A DNA stretch of 64,000 bases from Rhineura floridana (GCF_030035675.1 NC_084493.1:21677822-21741821); one strand, 5' to 3'; counted from the first letter of the stretch, positions 22,690 to 34,565 are shown. The notes: a model not told the origin generated them from the letters alone. A program made the numbers and translations.

Positions 22690-22832
22690 CAAAATTCCTC
22701 TTTGACAAAGGCTGCAGTTAAGGGTGCAGGGAATTTGTAACTCTGTGTGGGGAAAACACAGTTCCCACAATTCTTTGGGGAAAGTCATGTGTGTTAAGTA
22801 TGTCTGGATGTGCTTTAATATGTATGGTGTGG
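22690..22832. mobile_element. Family C fold-back MITE, right part
   Basis: GTAACTCTGTGTGGGGAAAA, CACAGTTCCCACAATTCTTT and TATGTATGGTGTGG. Left arm partly lost. Confidence 0.65.
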
Positions 22833-23273
22833 CTCAGCCACTGGCATCAATAGAAGGTTCCTTGCAGGCTTCATTGTGGTGTGGGAAGCGTTTTTGAGGG
22901 GATCACAGTGCATGGGTTTATCTTTTCCCAGTTTCAGCCCCTTACTAAGCAGCCCCTCTGCCCCCCGCATTGTGGGAATTAGGCTTGAAAACAGCCTTCT
23001 GTTAGTGTAGGAGGCTGTTTTCAAGCCTAAATGATGCGGTGGGAGGCCCCACAGGCTGCACCGAGTACATAGGACAGCAGTTTCTCATCCCTGGCTTAGA
23101 TCTAAAATGGTCTGTTGCTCCTGGTGTATGTATGTCGAAGAGTGGGAGGAAGGGTTGAGTTTCTATCTGCATTGGCTGGTGCTGATAAATAAAAGAGCCA
23201 GAAGGTAATACAATCAGGGCACATGCGTATGCCACTATCAGCACAGATCTGCCAAGGTGAAGACCTTTTGGCT

Positions 23274-23487
23274 TATTTTATTTATATCCCACCTTTCCTC
23301 TAAGGAACTCAGGAGGGCATCAATGGTTCTCCCCATTCCCACGTTATCCTCACAACAACCCTGTGAGGTAGGTTAGATGGACAGCGACTGGCTCAAGTGA
23401 GCTTCAGGGCAGAGTGGGGATTTGAATCCTAGTCTCCCAGGTCCTTGTCCAGGACTCTAACAATTACACCATACTGGCTCTCTAGCT
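23274..23487 (-). mobile_element. tRNA-headed SINE, near full length
   Basis: Reverse-strand copy: ATTTATATCCCACCTTTCCT tail, CCTCACAACAACCCTGTGAG core, and a tRNA head with GGATTTGAATCCTAGTC and CAATTACACCATACTGGC. Confidence 0.75.
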
Positions 23488-23516
23488 AACCTTACCCAGG
23501 CTTTCTAAACAACTCA

Positions 23517-23585
23517 TTTTATTTATTTATTATGTGATTTATATCCCGCCCTTCCTCCCAGCAGGAGCCCAGAATTTATGTGGTC
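23517..23585 (-). mobile_element. L2-type LINE tail
   Basis: Reverse complement of the GCCGCCCTGGGCTCC tail type with a TAAA run (ATTTATTTATT on plus). Only about 70 bp remain. Confidence 0.55.
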
Positions 23586-23819
23586 TGGGCATCTGTTTTT
23601 TAAGCCTATGTTTTTAATCTTGGGTGTATTGCGTGTTTCGTTTTTGTTGGGTTTATTTAGTTTCTACCTATCTCATGTTTACATAATTGTTGCTTTTATC
23701 ATAAGCAACCCAGAAAACTGTGTGTTACAGGGTGTCATGCAAATTCTGAAAATAACATGAGAGAACTCTTGAAAAAGATGAATTATTTCCCAATTTCCAA
23801 TGAGAAAGTAACTCCCAAG

Positions 23820-24217
23820 TAGGAATGGGGGATAAATTTGATTCAATTCCCATTTAAAGATGAACCTACCTAATTTGCACTTTCCAAAACAATACATAAA
23901 CCAAAAAGCAGCCACCCTCCAAAATCTGCACTTCTAGGAATTTTGCAGTGCAAATCTCCAGCGAAGTAAGGCGTACAAAAATGCATATTTTGGTGAAAAT
24001 GGCACACAAAGATACATTATATTTGGAGGGAAAGCTCTGCAAAAATGTGCATATAAAGCAAAATTGCATACAGAAATGTGTATACTGGGAGAAATTCACA
24101 CTAGAACTCTGATTCATTTTGATGAGTTTATTTTAAAAATCACTAACTGGTGTGGAGAGCTGAACGTAAGACTGGAAAATGGAGAGAAACCAAAATGGAC
24201 AAAGTTGCCTGTCCCTA
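23820..24217 (-). mobile_element. Family A hAT-like MITE with target duplication
   Basis: Ends TAGGAATGG and GTCCCTA. Flanks CTCCCAAG and TTCCCAAA match at 6 of 8, both differences being transitions, which fits an aged 8-bp hAT duplication. Confidence 0.8.
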
Positions 24218-25040
24218 TTCCCAAAGCAATTACGGCTGGAGCAGAACCTTCTGCAATCCATGCAGCCAATGAAGTTGAAGAGGTTGCTCCCTGCTGTTGG
24301 AATGAAGCAACATTTGTAGTTAGTTACTCGAACCAGTGGGAGGTGCTAGACAGAAAGAGCAATGCTTTGTGTTCCTCTTGCCGCGGATCACCTTGTAACT
24401 GGCTTCTTTGAGCATCTCCTTCCTGCTTCTTCTTGGACCACGCATCCTTCCTTTGTACTCCCTCCTCGTTGTAAGGACATGCTTTCTCTGAGCTCATACG
24501 CAGAGATACGGCTAGGTATATTCTCAGGGAATAAACCTTAACTTTTCATTCTCACCTTAACCAGCGGTCTTCACAGACTGATTGGTTGCAACTGCTGTGT
24601 TAACTTAACTGACCTTCCAGTACCTGCAACAGCTGGATGTTCACCTTAAGCAGTTGTTCCTGCACTAAATACGCAATACTCAAAGGGGAAGGCTTTTCCC
24701 TGATGCTATTCATGATCAAGATAGCCATGCTTTGGAAAAGAAAGGGCTGCAAACATAAGAATGGATTGTTTGAAATTGCCCTTAAACAAAGGAGTCTGCA
24801 GAATCTAAATGCATCAGGCATATTTTAGGGTGGAATACATTAAACAGAGGAAAAGCATGAACTTCTCTCTATTTATTGTTCTTCACACAGCTGTTTTCCC
24901 CTCCCTTACTCTTTTCACACAATATTGCATTGTTGCTCAGCTTCATCGCCAACCCCTTCCACCCACTTTTGGCAGGAAATTGTTACTCCTGGGAGAATAG
25001 CCCCCATACACTTTGACTCAAAGCCATGGGTCACATTGTA
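24218..25040. other. No gene recognised
   Basis: Contains AATAAA at 24529 in otherwise anonymous sequence. No named family. Confidence 0.35.
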
Positions 25041-25192
25041 GGGCTGCCAACTTCAGGAAGGGTGGGAAATGTAGCCAACAAGGTTCATCCCGTCTTGCTA
25101 TAATAGAAAAAAGTTCAACTTGCAACATTCTTGCTCATCACACAGAGGTTAAAAGCACAGATGCCTTGCCAGAAAAAAGTTGGCAACCCTGG
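25041..25192. repeat. Inverted-end repeat (GGGCTGCCAACTT ... AAGTTGGCAACCC)
   Basis: TAGGGCTGCCAACTTC and AAAGTTGGCAACCCTGG are complementary ends. Similar ends occur at 32149-32330 (AGGGTTGCC ... GGCAACCCTAG). Confidence 0.5.
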
Positions 25193-25211
25193 ATCAAGGT
25201 TTATCGCATGA

Positions 25212-25405
25212 CACAGGCCCCATCTGCGCAATACATTTAAAGCAGCATCATACCACTTTAAACTGTCATCGCCGTGTCTTCCCCCAAAGAATTCTGGGAA
25301 CTGCAGTTCATGAAGCGTGCCGGGAATTGTTAGGAGACCCCATTCCCCTCACAAAGCCAGTCCCTCTTCCCAGGGAACTCTGAGAACTGTAGCTCTGTGA
25401 GTCAC
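25212..25405. mobile_element. Family C-like fold-back MITE, variant
   Basis: CCCCATCTGCGCAATACATT, CCCCCAAAGAATTCTGGGAA and CCAGGGAACTCTGAGAACTG. A subfamily with ends reading GCCCCATCTGC. Confidence 0.6.
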
Positions 25406-25520
25406 TTGGCAAGTCTGGGGTACAGAGTCCCTAATCCTGTGCCAAACTTGGATTCAGGTCCTGCAAGGAATTACCTTTGGGATGTGTATAATCTTGGATT
25501 TTAATGTATTTTTCCACTGT

Positions 25521-25625
25521 GGCCCCATCTGCACTATACACTTAAAGTAGCATCATACCACTAAACAGTGATGGCTCTCCCCCCGCCCCCCAGGAATCCT
25601 GTAAACTGTAGTTTGTTGGTTGCCA
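25521..25625. mobile_element. Family C-like fold-back MITE, left part
   Basis: GGCCCCATCTGCACTATACA, AAGTAGCATCATACCACTAA and TAAACTGTAGTTTGTTGG. Same variant as 25212-25405. Confidence 0.55.
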
Positions 25626-25801
25626 CGGAGGTAGGTGGTGACTGGAGCTCGCCCAAGGCGACCTGTTGTCTCACAGACTGTTCACTTTCTGGGGCCTTAT
25701 GAAGGCTGGATGGTTTGGACATGCTGTTAGTCCTGTGCCCTTGAAGAATGGTCTACTTATCAAAGGGTCATTGGCCAATTCTGCAGCCACTGGGTCCTAG
25801 A

Positions 25802-26266
25802 CAGGGCTGGCGCCAGGTATGACTGGGCCCTTGGGCACCAGCCTACCCAGGGCCCATGGCACCCACCCACACATTCCACCTACCTCTCATGTCACATAGT
25901 CCCATGTGAATGACGTGCACGTGTAGTGTGCATGCCTGCCATCAACCAAGATGGCAGGAGGGCAGCAGCTCCTTAGGGAAGCCCCTGCTGCTCGATGGCA
26001 GGCATGTGCATATAGTGCACATGGCATTTACGGCAACAGGAGAGGTAGGTGGGGCATGCGTGCGGGCTTATTAAAGCTCACACACTGAATCTATTAGGGG
26101 TGCCTGGGAGCTCCTCCATGATCCGTGGCAAGCTCAGGAACTGATGCTGCCATGGACCAAGGGAATGCTACCCTCCCACCCTAAGGAGGGTCCCTTCAGG
26201 GGTGTCTCTGGACTTCAGGGACCCTCAGCCAGGGCCAGACCTGGCTGCCCTCTGGCGCTGGCCCTG
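25802..26266. mobile_element. Family F hAT-like element with hairpin and target duplication
   Basis: Ends CAGGGCTGGCGCCAGG and CTGGCGCTGGCCCTG. Flanks GTCCTAGA and CTCCTAGA match at 7 of 8. A hairpin GCCATCAACCAAGATGGCAG lies near 25938; orientation is opposite to 12456-13027. Confidence 0.85.
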
Positions 26267-26687
26267 CTCCTAGAGCACTGAAATGGTGGAGACAGATCTT
26301 GGGGGTGGGATGCCCTCTGAGGCAAAGCAAGATCCTTTGGCTTGGAAGGCCTCAGAGTGGAAGGGAGATGGCTACCCAGGAAACACCTCCTCCCTTTATG
26401 AGTCTCCCTCTGAACTACATGGATTGAGGCCAGAGAACATGACATCAACTATCGGACATGAGGCATCAACATTTCTACAAATAAGCACTGCCCTTCTGTC
26501 TTTAACCTGCTGGGCCAAGAAGCATATGTAGCTGGGGAATGTGCTTCAATAAGTGTCTTGCACATCAGTCATGAAGAGGTTTCCAGTCTTATTCAACCCA
26601 CATATCTCATTTTTGACTTTCAAGATCTGGCCACTCTTTGACATCACCAGCCCTTGCCTCATGACATTGCCAAGCCCTACCTTATGA

Positions 26688-26868
26688 TGGGGAAGATCAT
26701 TTGCTTTGCATGCAGAAGGTCCCAGGTTCAATCCCCAGCATCTCCAGGTAGGGCTGGGAGAGACTTCCTGTCTCAAACCCTGGAGAGCCACTGCCAGTCA
26801 GTGCAGACAATATTGAGCTAGATGGACCAATAGTCTGATTTGGTATAAGGCAGCTTCCCATGTACCAA
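26688..26868 (+). mobile_element. tRNA-Ala-derived SINE
   Basis: Head GCTTTGCATGCAGAAGGTCC with B box GGTTCAATCCC and the tRNA 3' end CAGCATCTCCAGG; tail ATAAGGCAGCTTCCCATGTA. Confidence 0.82.
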
Positions 26869-27397
26869 ACCCTTTCTTTTGAGTTTCAGGCTTTGGGGCT
26901 CTAGAGTCCAGGCAGCTTCTACCTACATCTCATTTGCCTTGGCTCTTAGTTCCAGTGTAACTCCATGCCAGGCACTGGTGGATTGGGTAAGCAATCTTCA
27001 GGAGGCTCTGGGAGGCTTGACAGGCCACCAGCAGAGATGGCTACTTGATAGGTTTGTCTGCATCAAGAGGGAAAGTGTTTTTGCTCACTACTCCCAAAAG
27101 AACATGCAAACAGAAACAGCCTTCCTTTCCTGTGGACATTAGGGTGGCCATGTCTCATATTTTACAGAGGACAACCCTCTATTCAAAGGATTGCCAGAGC
27201 AAAGTCCTTATCTGAAGGTGTCCTCTACTAAGAAAGGACAGCAGGAGCCTTGAAACTGCCCATCAACAATAAGCGTCCATACAGGAGACTGAGCAGGGAC
27301 ATGGGTCACCTGGTCATGGGTCCTCCCCACCACAGTGGTTAGAAGAATTACATTCCTATTTAAATTATAGTAATTATTTTTAAACTTACATCTATAG

Positions 27398-27830
27398 CAT
27401 GGGTTCTCAACAAGGGGGGAATTCCCCCCGGGGGGGGATTTTAGGGTTCTGGGGGGGAATTGGGAACACTATTCAGCAAAGTGTGATGTCCTGTAGATTA
27501 TGTACAATCTGTAAAATTGTAGTTTGTTTTTAATTTAATCTGCGACATTCAATAAAGTTTATTGAATGTCACAGATTAAAATCGATTCTTGAACATGCAG
27601 CATTATTTTCATTTGCAAAATTAAATTATTATTTAAAGACCAGAAAGTGCTCCAAGAAATTCTGTTATAATATAAACTAAGAAATTTTTCTCTCACGAGA
27701 AACACCACCGTCACTTGCGAAACGTCAACACGCTATGAGAGACTATCTTGGGAAAGGGGGAATTATATTCTGAACAATGGTGAAAGGGGGGAATGGAGCA
27801 AAAAAGGTTGAGAACCACTGATCTATCACA
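27398..27830. mobile_element. Charlie-like hAT MITE with target duplication
   Basis: Ends GGTTCTCAACAAGG and GGTTGAGAACCACTG, the classic Charlie terminus. Flanks ATCTATAG and ATCTATCA match at 6 of 8. A central palindrome (about 27530-27590, TTTATTGAATGTCACAGATT) is prominent. No transposase frame. Confidence 0.85.
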
Positions 27831-28479
27831 TACAAAGTTTTTGTGCTTATCTGTGCCCTTTTGTTCCCCTGTTTAGTGATGCATTTCCTCTTTTTTAATG
27901 ATGCATGGATGGCCACCTTAGCACCACATAAGTAGTATCAATGGTTTACTGCTGTCCGAGACACAAATGCCCTGCCTGAACACTTCAACTAGTGCTTTTT
28001 ATCAAGGGCAGAATCTACAGTACCATTCACAGGCAGGAACTGGAGAAGTTATCTGCTTCAGGTCTTGGAGTCTCCAAGACGACCTCTGTTTGCTGTGTGA
28101 GAGGGATGCTATGGATTCTGCCCCCAGTTAAAGGCTCGGCTTGAAACAGATTGGACACTTGTTTCTTGGACAGTAAGCCATTAATAGCAGTATCTGTAGC
28201 TTTTGTTCCTTTAACAGTATACCCACAAATAGAGAGGCACATCAAGGATTTTAGTTTAGTGAGGACTAGGAACTCCTAAGTGTGTCTCCAAAGATTGTAT
28301 TTAGTAGGCGGGATTGCAGCACGTACCGGAAATATTGTTTTGTGCAGTTAAAGCACTATGTCAGGGGTAGGAAAATGCCAGCCAATAGTGGCCTCCAGAG
28401 GCTCCAATTTTGCTCATGAGGCAATTTCCCCCAAAACCACAGCCACCTGGCCATCAGCTGATGTCACAAGGTTTAATCC
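27831..28479. other. Anonymous frame, no known family
   Basis: A 72-codon minus-strand frame (28245-28027) has protein-like composition (ATDTAINGLLSKKQ) but no family match I can recall and no clear splice sites. Confidence 0.3.
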
Positions 28480-28666
28480 TGCATTGCCTGCACAATTTTA
28501 GCATGTGTTTTTTAAATTGTTTTAAATTTTTTAAATTGTGTTTTAAATTGTTTTTAAAAGATGTGTTTTAAATTTGTATATTTGTTTTTAATGTTTTTAG
28601 TTACTGTAAACCGCTCAGAGAGCTTCGGCTATGGGGCAGTATACAAATACAATAAATAAATAAATA
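28480..28666 (+). mobile_element. L2-type LINE 3' UTR only
   Basis: TTTTAGCATGTG, T-rich UTR, AAACCGCTCAGAGAGCTTCG and AATAAATAAATA. It contains no coding part and lies head-to-tail with the next element, which repeats the same UTR. Confidence 0.7.
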
Positions 28667-28667
28667 T

Positions 28668-29070
28668 AAAGCCTTACACGGCTTAGGACCACAATACCTG
28701 ATGGAACGCCTCTCCCAACATGAACCCACCTGCACACTCAACATCTAAGGCCCTCCTCCGGGTACCTACCATAAAGGAAGCTTGGAGGCTGGCAACAAGG
28801 GAAAGGGCCTTCTCAGTGGTGGCCCCCAAATTATGGAATGATCTCCCTTATGAGGTGCACCTGGCGCCAACACTGTTATCTTTCTGGCACCAGGTCAAGA
28901 CTTTCCTCTTCTCCCAGGGATTTTAGCATGTGTTTTTAAATTGTTTTTAAAAAATTTTAAATTGTGTCTTAAAATTTGTATATTTGTTTTTATTGTTTTC
29001 AATTGCTGTAAACCACCCAGAGAGCTTTGGCTATGGTGCAGTATATAAATGTAATAAATAAATAAATAAA
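28668..29070 (+). mobile_element. L2-type LINE C-terminus and 3' UTR
   Basis: Encodes STSKALLRVPTIKEAW, APKLWNDLPYEVHLAPTLL and VKTFLFSQGF stop at 28926, then the same 3' UTR and TAAA tail as the upstream partial copy. Same subfamily as 20640-21850. Confidence 0.8.
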
Positions 29071-29707
29071 ATCAATATGAACAATCAGATTGACTGGAGG
29101 AAGCCAAAGCAAAATTTGTGACATCCTAAAAAAAAAAAAGGAAGAAAGAAAAAGAAAAGAAAACACCTTGATTGGGCATAGCTGTCATTTTGCTAGCATG
29201 CACCCAGAAAGCTTCTTCATGCTCAGCTTGCTATCTGGCCACACAGCGATTGGACTAGGACAAATTAAGAAGAAGAAAATAAGGCAAACATATGGTATGA
29301 GAAAGATGTTTATACCTGATTATAAATACCACAGAGTAACTGCCACCCTGCAACTTTATTGGAGCAATCTGGGTTAATAATTAAATCCCCAGCAGGGATC
29401 GCATGTCACTGTGGGTAAACACCAGATAAATTACTGCAATCTTAAAGGTCAACAGCAGGAGAATTTGCCCTTGTTAGCTTAATGGCAATGCAGAGCTCTT
29501 AGGAGAGGGAGACCAATGGCCCTGGCCAAGTGGAAGAAGAACAAGAGGAGCAGTTTACTCACTTTTCTGCAACCCACTCATCCTGTCCTTTCTCTCTTGC
29601 AACCTCTTGATCTTAAGTGCATTTTATTATGAAGCCAAACAATTCCACAGAATTCTGGGAAGTGCCCAATCTCTGCAGGTCGTTCAAATAAGAGGGGGAT
29701 CTCCTTG

Positions 29708-29769
29708 GCCAGGAGCAGCTAACCTGTAGCCCTCCAGCTGTTGTTGGACTCCAACAGCCAGCATGCCCA
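29708..29769. mobile_element. Family B fold-back MITE, half
   Basis: CTGTAGCCCTCCAGCTGTTG and GACTCCAACAGCCAGCATGCC only, adjacent to a family C element. Confidence 0.5.
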
Positions 29770-29774
29770 AGAAT

Positions 29775-30012
29775 GGTCACATCCACACCATGCATTGAAA
29801 GCATTAATTTACCCATTTCATTGCCATGGCTTTCCCCCCAAAAATCCTGGGAACTGTTGTTCATGAAGGGTGCTGGGAGTTCTTGGAAGCCCCCTCACAG
29901 AGCTATAGTTCCCAACATCCTTAACAAACCACAGTTCCCAGGATTCTTTGGGGAAGCCATGACTGGTAAAGCAGTATAAGAGGGCTTTTAAATGCATGGT
30001 GTCAATGTGACC
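29775..30012. mobile_element. Family C fold-back MITE
   Basis: GGTCACATCCACACCATGCA and GCATGGTGTCAATGTGACC ends; arms TTGCCATGGCTTTCCCCC and GGGGAAGCCATGACTGG. Confidence 0.8.
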
Positions 30013-30206
30013 AGGGAGTGGTAATCCAACAACATACATGACAACTGTCCACTCCCCGGTAAATCAATGCCTGTATTGTGCTTTAGGGGACTGCTTTGTT
30101 AAAATTGTGTTCGCGTCCTTTGCTACTGTTCTTTGGGATTCAGGTCTTTCCCTTGCTGCAAGATCAAGCTTTGGCGCTGGAGGCCCAAGTGGCTTTTGTG
30201 GCCTAG

Positions 30207-30344
30207 AGCAGGGCTCTCAGACCATGGGTCCCCAGATGTTGTTGGATTTCATCTCCCATCTCATCTCCAGCCAGCTTTGTCAATGGTCAGGGATGATGGA
30301 ATTTGTACTCCATCAACATCTGGGGACCCAAGGTTGAAGTGCTG
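30207..30344. mobile_element. Family B fold-back MITE with target duplication
   Basis: CCCCAGATGTTGTTGGATTT and CAACATCTGGGGACCCAAGG arms. Flanks TGGCCTAG and TGGCCTAA match at 7 of 8. Confidence 0.78.
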
Positions 30345-30426
30345 TGGCCTAAAGCACTGTCCCCCAGCTTAGATCCTTTTTTGGGGAAGTGTAAATGATC
30401 ACCCAAGTGAGCAGGAGCATTTAGGG

Positions 30427-30800
30427 CAGGGATGAGGAACCTCAAACTTGGGGGCCAAATGTGGCCCCCAGGCCCCTCATTCTGGCCCTTGGATCTCTCT
30501 CCAACCCACTGTTCCTCTCCCCAGGCCACATCCCTCACTGGCCCTGCTTTGCACCTTCCTTGAGTGTTTTTGCCTGGCTCAAATGCATCCTTAAACACTG
30601 ATAATTCTCGCTTGGCTGGACACATATCAGAGATCAGTATGCGAGTTTGTGCTGAAACTAGCCTACTGTACAAAGGAAAATTCACATTTGTTGCTCTGAC
30701 CACTCTTGCCTCTGGTCCCATCCACCACTGGCATGTGGCCCTTGGAAGGTTGCCCAGAAGGGCATGTGGCCCTCAGGCTGAAAAGGCTGCTCCAACCCTG
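30427..30800. mobile_element. hAT-like element with target duplication
   Basis: CAGGGATGAGGAACCTC and GGCTGCTCCAACCCTG ends. Flanks ATTTAGGG and CTTAAGGG match at 6 of 8. Interior is unrelated to known coding sequence. Confidence 0.7.
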
Positions 30801-30967
30801 CTTAAGGGGGAGTGCAAACCTATTTAGAATGGGTTGAACATCACCTCCTTGGGCAGACTAGTCCTCTACCCACAGCACCTCCAAATACTGCTGTGGCTTG
30901 GTTTAACTGCCAAGTTTACAGGCTGAGAGAGAATTTTCCATCATGGCATCAACAAGACCTTGCAGGA

Positions 30968-31640
30968 AATCGAATCAAATATAATTTTATTGTGTATAGC
31001 CAAAGGCCTTAATAATATGAACAAAAAATTATAAAATGAACCTTTCTCCAACATTCTTGTTAAAATAAAACATGATTTTATAAAATTTTATAAAACTCAT
31101 CAAAACTATTAAAAAACAGTCAGTTATTACCCTCCATTAAAAGGTTGGGCACTCAGGCCTTAAACACAAAAGTTTTATAATACATCATAATTCTTGATAT
31201 GGCAAGCCCGCAGTGTCTTGGCTGCCAGTGCAAACTGGGCTACCAAATATGTAATAAATAAATATTTATTGGCTAAAAGTTCTACTACCACTTCTTGCAG
31301 CAGTTGGTCCAAACACATCTGGATAATATGTGACAAAAAGTTTTTCCTAGGGTCCAAATACAAGGGACAATGCAGCAGGCAACAAATTATATCTTTGATC
31401 TGGTTACACCCGAAAATATGTTTCCATTCTGTGACTGGAATTCCAAGGCTTATTCCTTATCTTTCCACATTTCAGATTAAAATAGGGAAAATGCTTGTAA
31501 AAATCCTTTTTGCACCAAGGATGACTGTCCAGGCCTCCCCAAAGGTATGCAATGCTGAAGCCAGTACTCCATACACTACAATGTTGGTCATTTACTCTGC
31601 AGAAATTGACCCAACTGTTTTAAAATCCAACAGGTTGTTC
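30968..31640 (-). mobile_element. LINE 3' end, R4-like
   Basis: The minus strand encodes CPLYLDPRKNFLSHIIQMCL and then LLANKYLFITYLVAQFALAA, resembling the C-terminus of R4-type LINEs as I remember them. The 3' end reads GGCTATACACAATAAAATTA followed by tttgattcgatt. Decayed. The clade is tentative. Confidence 0.5.
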
Positions 31641-31999
31641 ATCCTTTAGGTTAAAGTTGCGGCAGAAAACTGGAATGGTCCTCCAGTCTGTTAGCAGAAG
31701 TTCAGAATGAGCCTTGCCTTCATGAGAAATTGCAGTTTGCTGGCACTGTGTTTGTGTTTACATCAGCTCTATACTGTACATAAGTCCACAAAAGTTACTA
31801 GCCTGCAGCGGTTTTTACTAGCCTGCTGGGGGCTGTCAGAGAATGGATGGAGAGCTCAGGCCACCCTGTAGCAGCTGGCTGCATTTCTATGCTGGGCACT
31901 AAGGAGAGACAGAGCACTCCATCCTTCCTTTGCCAGCCTGCCTCCAGTTCCCTCATGCTTATGGCTACCACACTGGTGCTTAAATACAAAGCCTTCTTC

Positions 32000-32045
32000 A
32001 TCCTTGGGTCCACAGATGTTGTTGGTCTACAACCCCCATCGGTCA
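32000..32045. mobile_element. Family B fold-back MITE, half
   Basis: CTTGGGTCCACAGATGTTGT and GGTCTACAACCCCCATC; the second arm is missing. Confidence 0.5.
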
Positions 32046-32148
32046 CATATGGCTACTAGGTTCTACATTTGAACACTGGCGATTCTGCAAACTGAAGTCA
32101 TTGACCATTCACCTTGCTAGCAGCAAGGATGATATTTATGTACTCATT

Positions 32149-32330
32149 AGGGTTGCCCATTTCATGGCTTCAGACTGATCCTGTATATTTAGGAGAAGAG
32201 AAAGTCAGCCAAGTGCAGGTGTTCTTGCCACACTGCAATGGGAAAAACCACAAGGTGGAATTCTCCCTTCCCCCTGCACAACCTTTAAAGATACAGAAGA
32301 CCTCTTGGAGGATGGGCCTGGCAACCCTAG
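32149..32330. repeat. Inverted-end repeat, related to 25041-25192
   Basis: TTAGGGTTGCCCATTTC and GGGCCTGGCAACCCTAG ends, about 180 bp. Confidence 0.45.
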
Positions 32331-32847
32331 TACTCATGCAGAAGGAACTGCAGCACAAGAATACTGGGAAAGGCTGACCAAGCCAAAATGCGCCTGGCAT
32401 TCCAGGTGTTCCTGGAAGGCCACTGAAGAATATTGAGAACATTTCCAGCACTATGCTGAGTTTGTTCTTCTTTTTCATAAATGGCTGTAATTCTTCTAAC
32501 TTTTACTCACGGTAGACCCAATGAAAATAATGGTCATAACTAACTTTAGTTCATTAATTTTAATGGGTCTGCTCTGAGCAAAATGAATGTAATCCATTAT
32601 TGCATGTTTTTGTACATTCTGTGGATACATTATATTTTTTACAGTTCATGGATCTAGTGTTTGGAAATTTCTGCATTATCCAGCTTTTCTTTAAGATTTG
32701 TACTTCTGTAGTTATTTTGGTATTCTTATTTTTCCTTTTCACATTCATGACAAGGTTCAACTTTTTTCCTTGGATTAAAATTTGCAAATATATTCACTGG
32801 TATTACAGCCATCAGGTTTTGTCTAGAAATAGGTTGAGAATATAGCA

Positions 32848-32903
32848 TATTTGTTAGTTGTAGTCTAGCAACCTCTGGGGACCCAAGGTTGAAGAACACT
32901 GCA
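32848..32903. mobile_element. Family B fold-back MITE, half
   Basis: GTTGTAGTCTAGCAACCTCT and GGGACCCAAGGTTGAAGAAC; the first arm is missing. Confidence 0.5.
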
Positions 32904-33828
32904 TTAAAGACATCTTCCTTAAAGAAACAACCTCCTTAAGGTACACCTTATCCTGTTTAAGCCCTCTGCTAGGCTCACATAGTAATTCAAGAGGCTTTAT
33001 AAAAAATGAAGAAGCTATTCTACTCCCCACCCCCAATTCTTTTTTTTTTTAATGGAAGCTGTTGATCTTACAGTTACAATCCACAAGTCGGTGCTCCAGA
33101 TGGGGCAGTGCACTCACCCGCACCACCCTGGCTACAGCTTTGTCTCCACTCCAGGTTGCAAATCTGGCACACCAGTCAAGGGAGAAAGGTCCAAAGGTCC
33201 TCTGCTCTGGCTGTTAAGAGACAGAGGAGCCCCAATTCCTCCCCTCGTGTCATCATGCTCCAATGGCCAGCTCCCCACCAAAGATCAGGCAACACAATCC
33301 AGACATCTGTCTGCCTCAGAGAGCAGATGCATTGCAGAAAAGGTATTTTTTTCCAAGACTCAAAATGACTCACCCGAGCAAGCCAAGCCCTAAGCTGCAG
33401 GGGGAAGACAGAGGGGGAAGGCAGAGAGCCAGTGCAGTTTTGCAGCTCAGATGGGCAAGGTCTGTTAATGGAACAGGCAGAAAACTGCCGGAGATAGAAG
33501 GGCTTCAGCAGGTAATATAAGGACAGCGGAAGAACAGTTCTGCAACTGCGGTGGCATAGATATTACTTTTTAAAGATTCCTGGTCACTTTTTCAGTCAAA
33601 GCTTGTTCAAATCCCTGCTCGTGTCTCCTGGGTGTCAAGGGCCAGCTAAAGATCACCCCTACAGTGAGTGGCTCAGGGGTTACGTGCCCTGCCACCTGTA
33701 CAGCTGTGGGCAAGCTGCAGAGTCCCAAGGAGCCCAGTTGCCCCCAGCTGGCAGTTGCGGACAAGGAAGGGTCTGGCTTGAGCAGCTGTGGCAAGCTGAG
33801 CAGACCCTAGCCAGCTGGAGAGGACTAG
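32904..33828. other. No gene recognised
   Basis: Overlapping frames of up to 113 codons (33052-33393) have no recognisable domain. Confidence 0.35.
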
Positions 33829-33945
33829 CCTCAGAGGGAGGCAATGGTAAACCCCCTCTGAATACTGCTTACCATGAAAACCCTATTCATAGGGTTGCCA
33901 AAAGTCAGGATCGACTTGAAGGCAGTCCCTTTCCATTATATTAAA
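33829..33945 (+). mobile_element. Sauria-type SINE, 5'-truncated
   Basis: Starts at CTCAGAGGGAGGCAATGGTA and runs through AAAACCCTATTCATAGGG to the tail AGTCAGGATCGACTTGAAGG. The tRNA head is absent. Confidence 0.8.
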
Positions 33946-34529
33946 ATGCAATTGGGTATATTCTTTCAGCCACAAACTGTATACGGAGATGGCCAGTTCT
34001 GTTCCAATCCATCCATTGCTCCATTGTGTGCTGAGCAGGTCAGTCCACAATGGGATTCACAGAAGTCTAATCAAATCCCTCAATTATCCCTAGAAACGAT
34101 GCACAGTGCATCCTAGTGACTCAAAGACAGACCTTTCTCCTTGGGGGCAAACAACCTCCCGTCCCTGGGGAGAGAAAAAATGCACTGTCCATCAGCTGCT
34201 GGTTGAGTGGAGTCTCTGTGGAACTTCTGCTGTGCTGAGAGAACCCCCTCCCCATCTGCCACTTTCTCCAAGGTAAGACCCCCCCCTTTGGCTTGGGGAG
34301 GGGGTAGTTGCAGGGATGGCAGGAATAGGCAGAGACATAGTGCAATGTTTGGAGAGGAGTTATGTTTGCCTTAAATTGGGGCTGCTTTAATTTGAGGAGG
34401 GGTGAATGCATATTTGAACCACCCCACTTAAAATCGTTCTTCTATCCCTAGTTAAAAGTAGCACCTGGAATTGGACTATGTAACAGATGGAAAGTCAGTG
34501 AAATTTAGACAGATTAGATAAGATTAGAT

Positions 34530-34531
<2 letters not shown>

Positions 34532-34565
<34 letters not shown>
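34532..34565. repeat. (GA)n microsatellite
   Basis: About 16 uninterrupted GA units. Confidence 0.95.

Noticed and set aside
24480-24560. Possible LTR-like segment around an AATAAA at 24529
   Set aside because: No paired ends or other parts seen; too little to call.
30287-30721. 144-codon minus-strand frame
   Set aside because: Spans a family B fold-back and a hAT-like element; chance frame.
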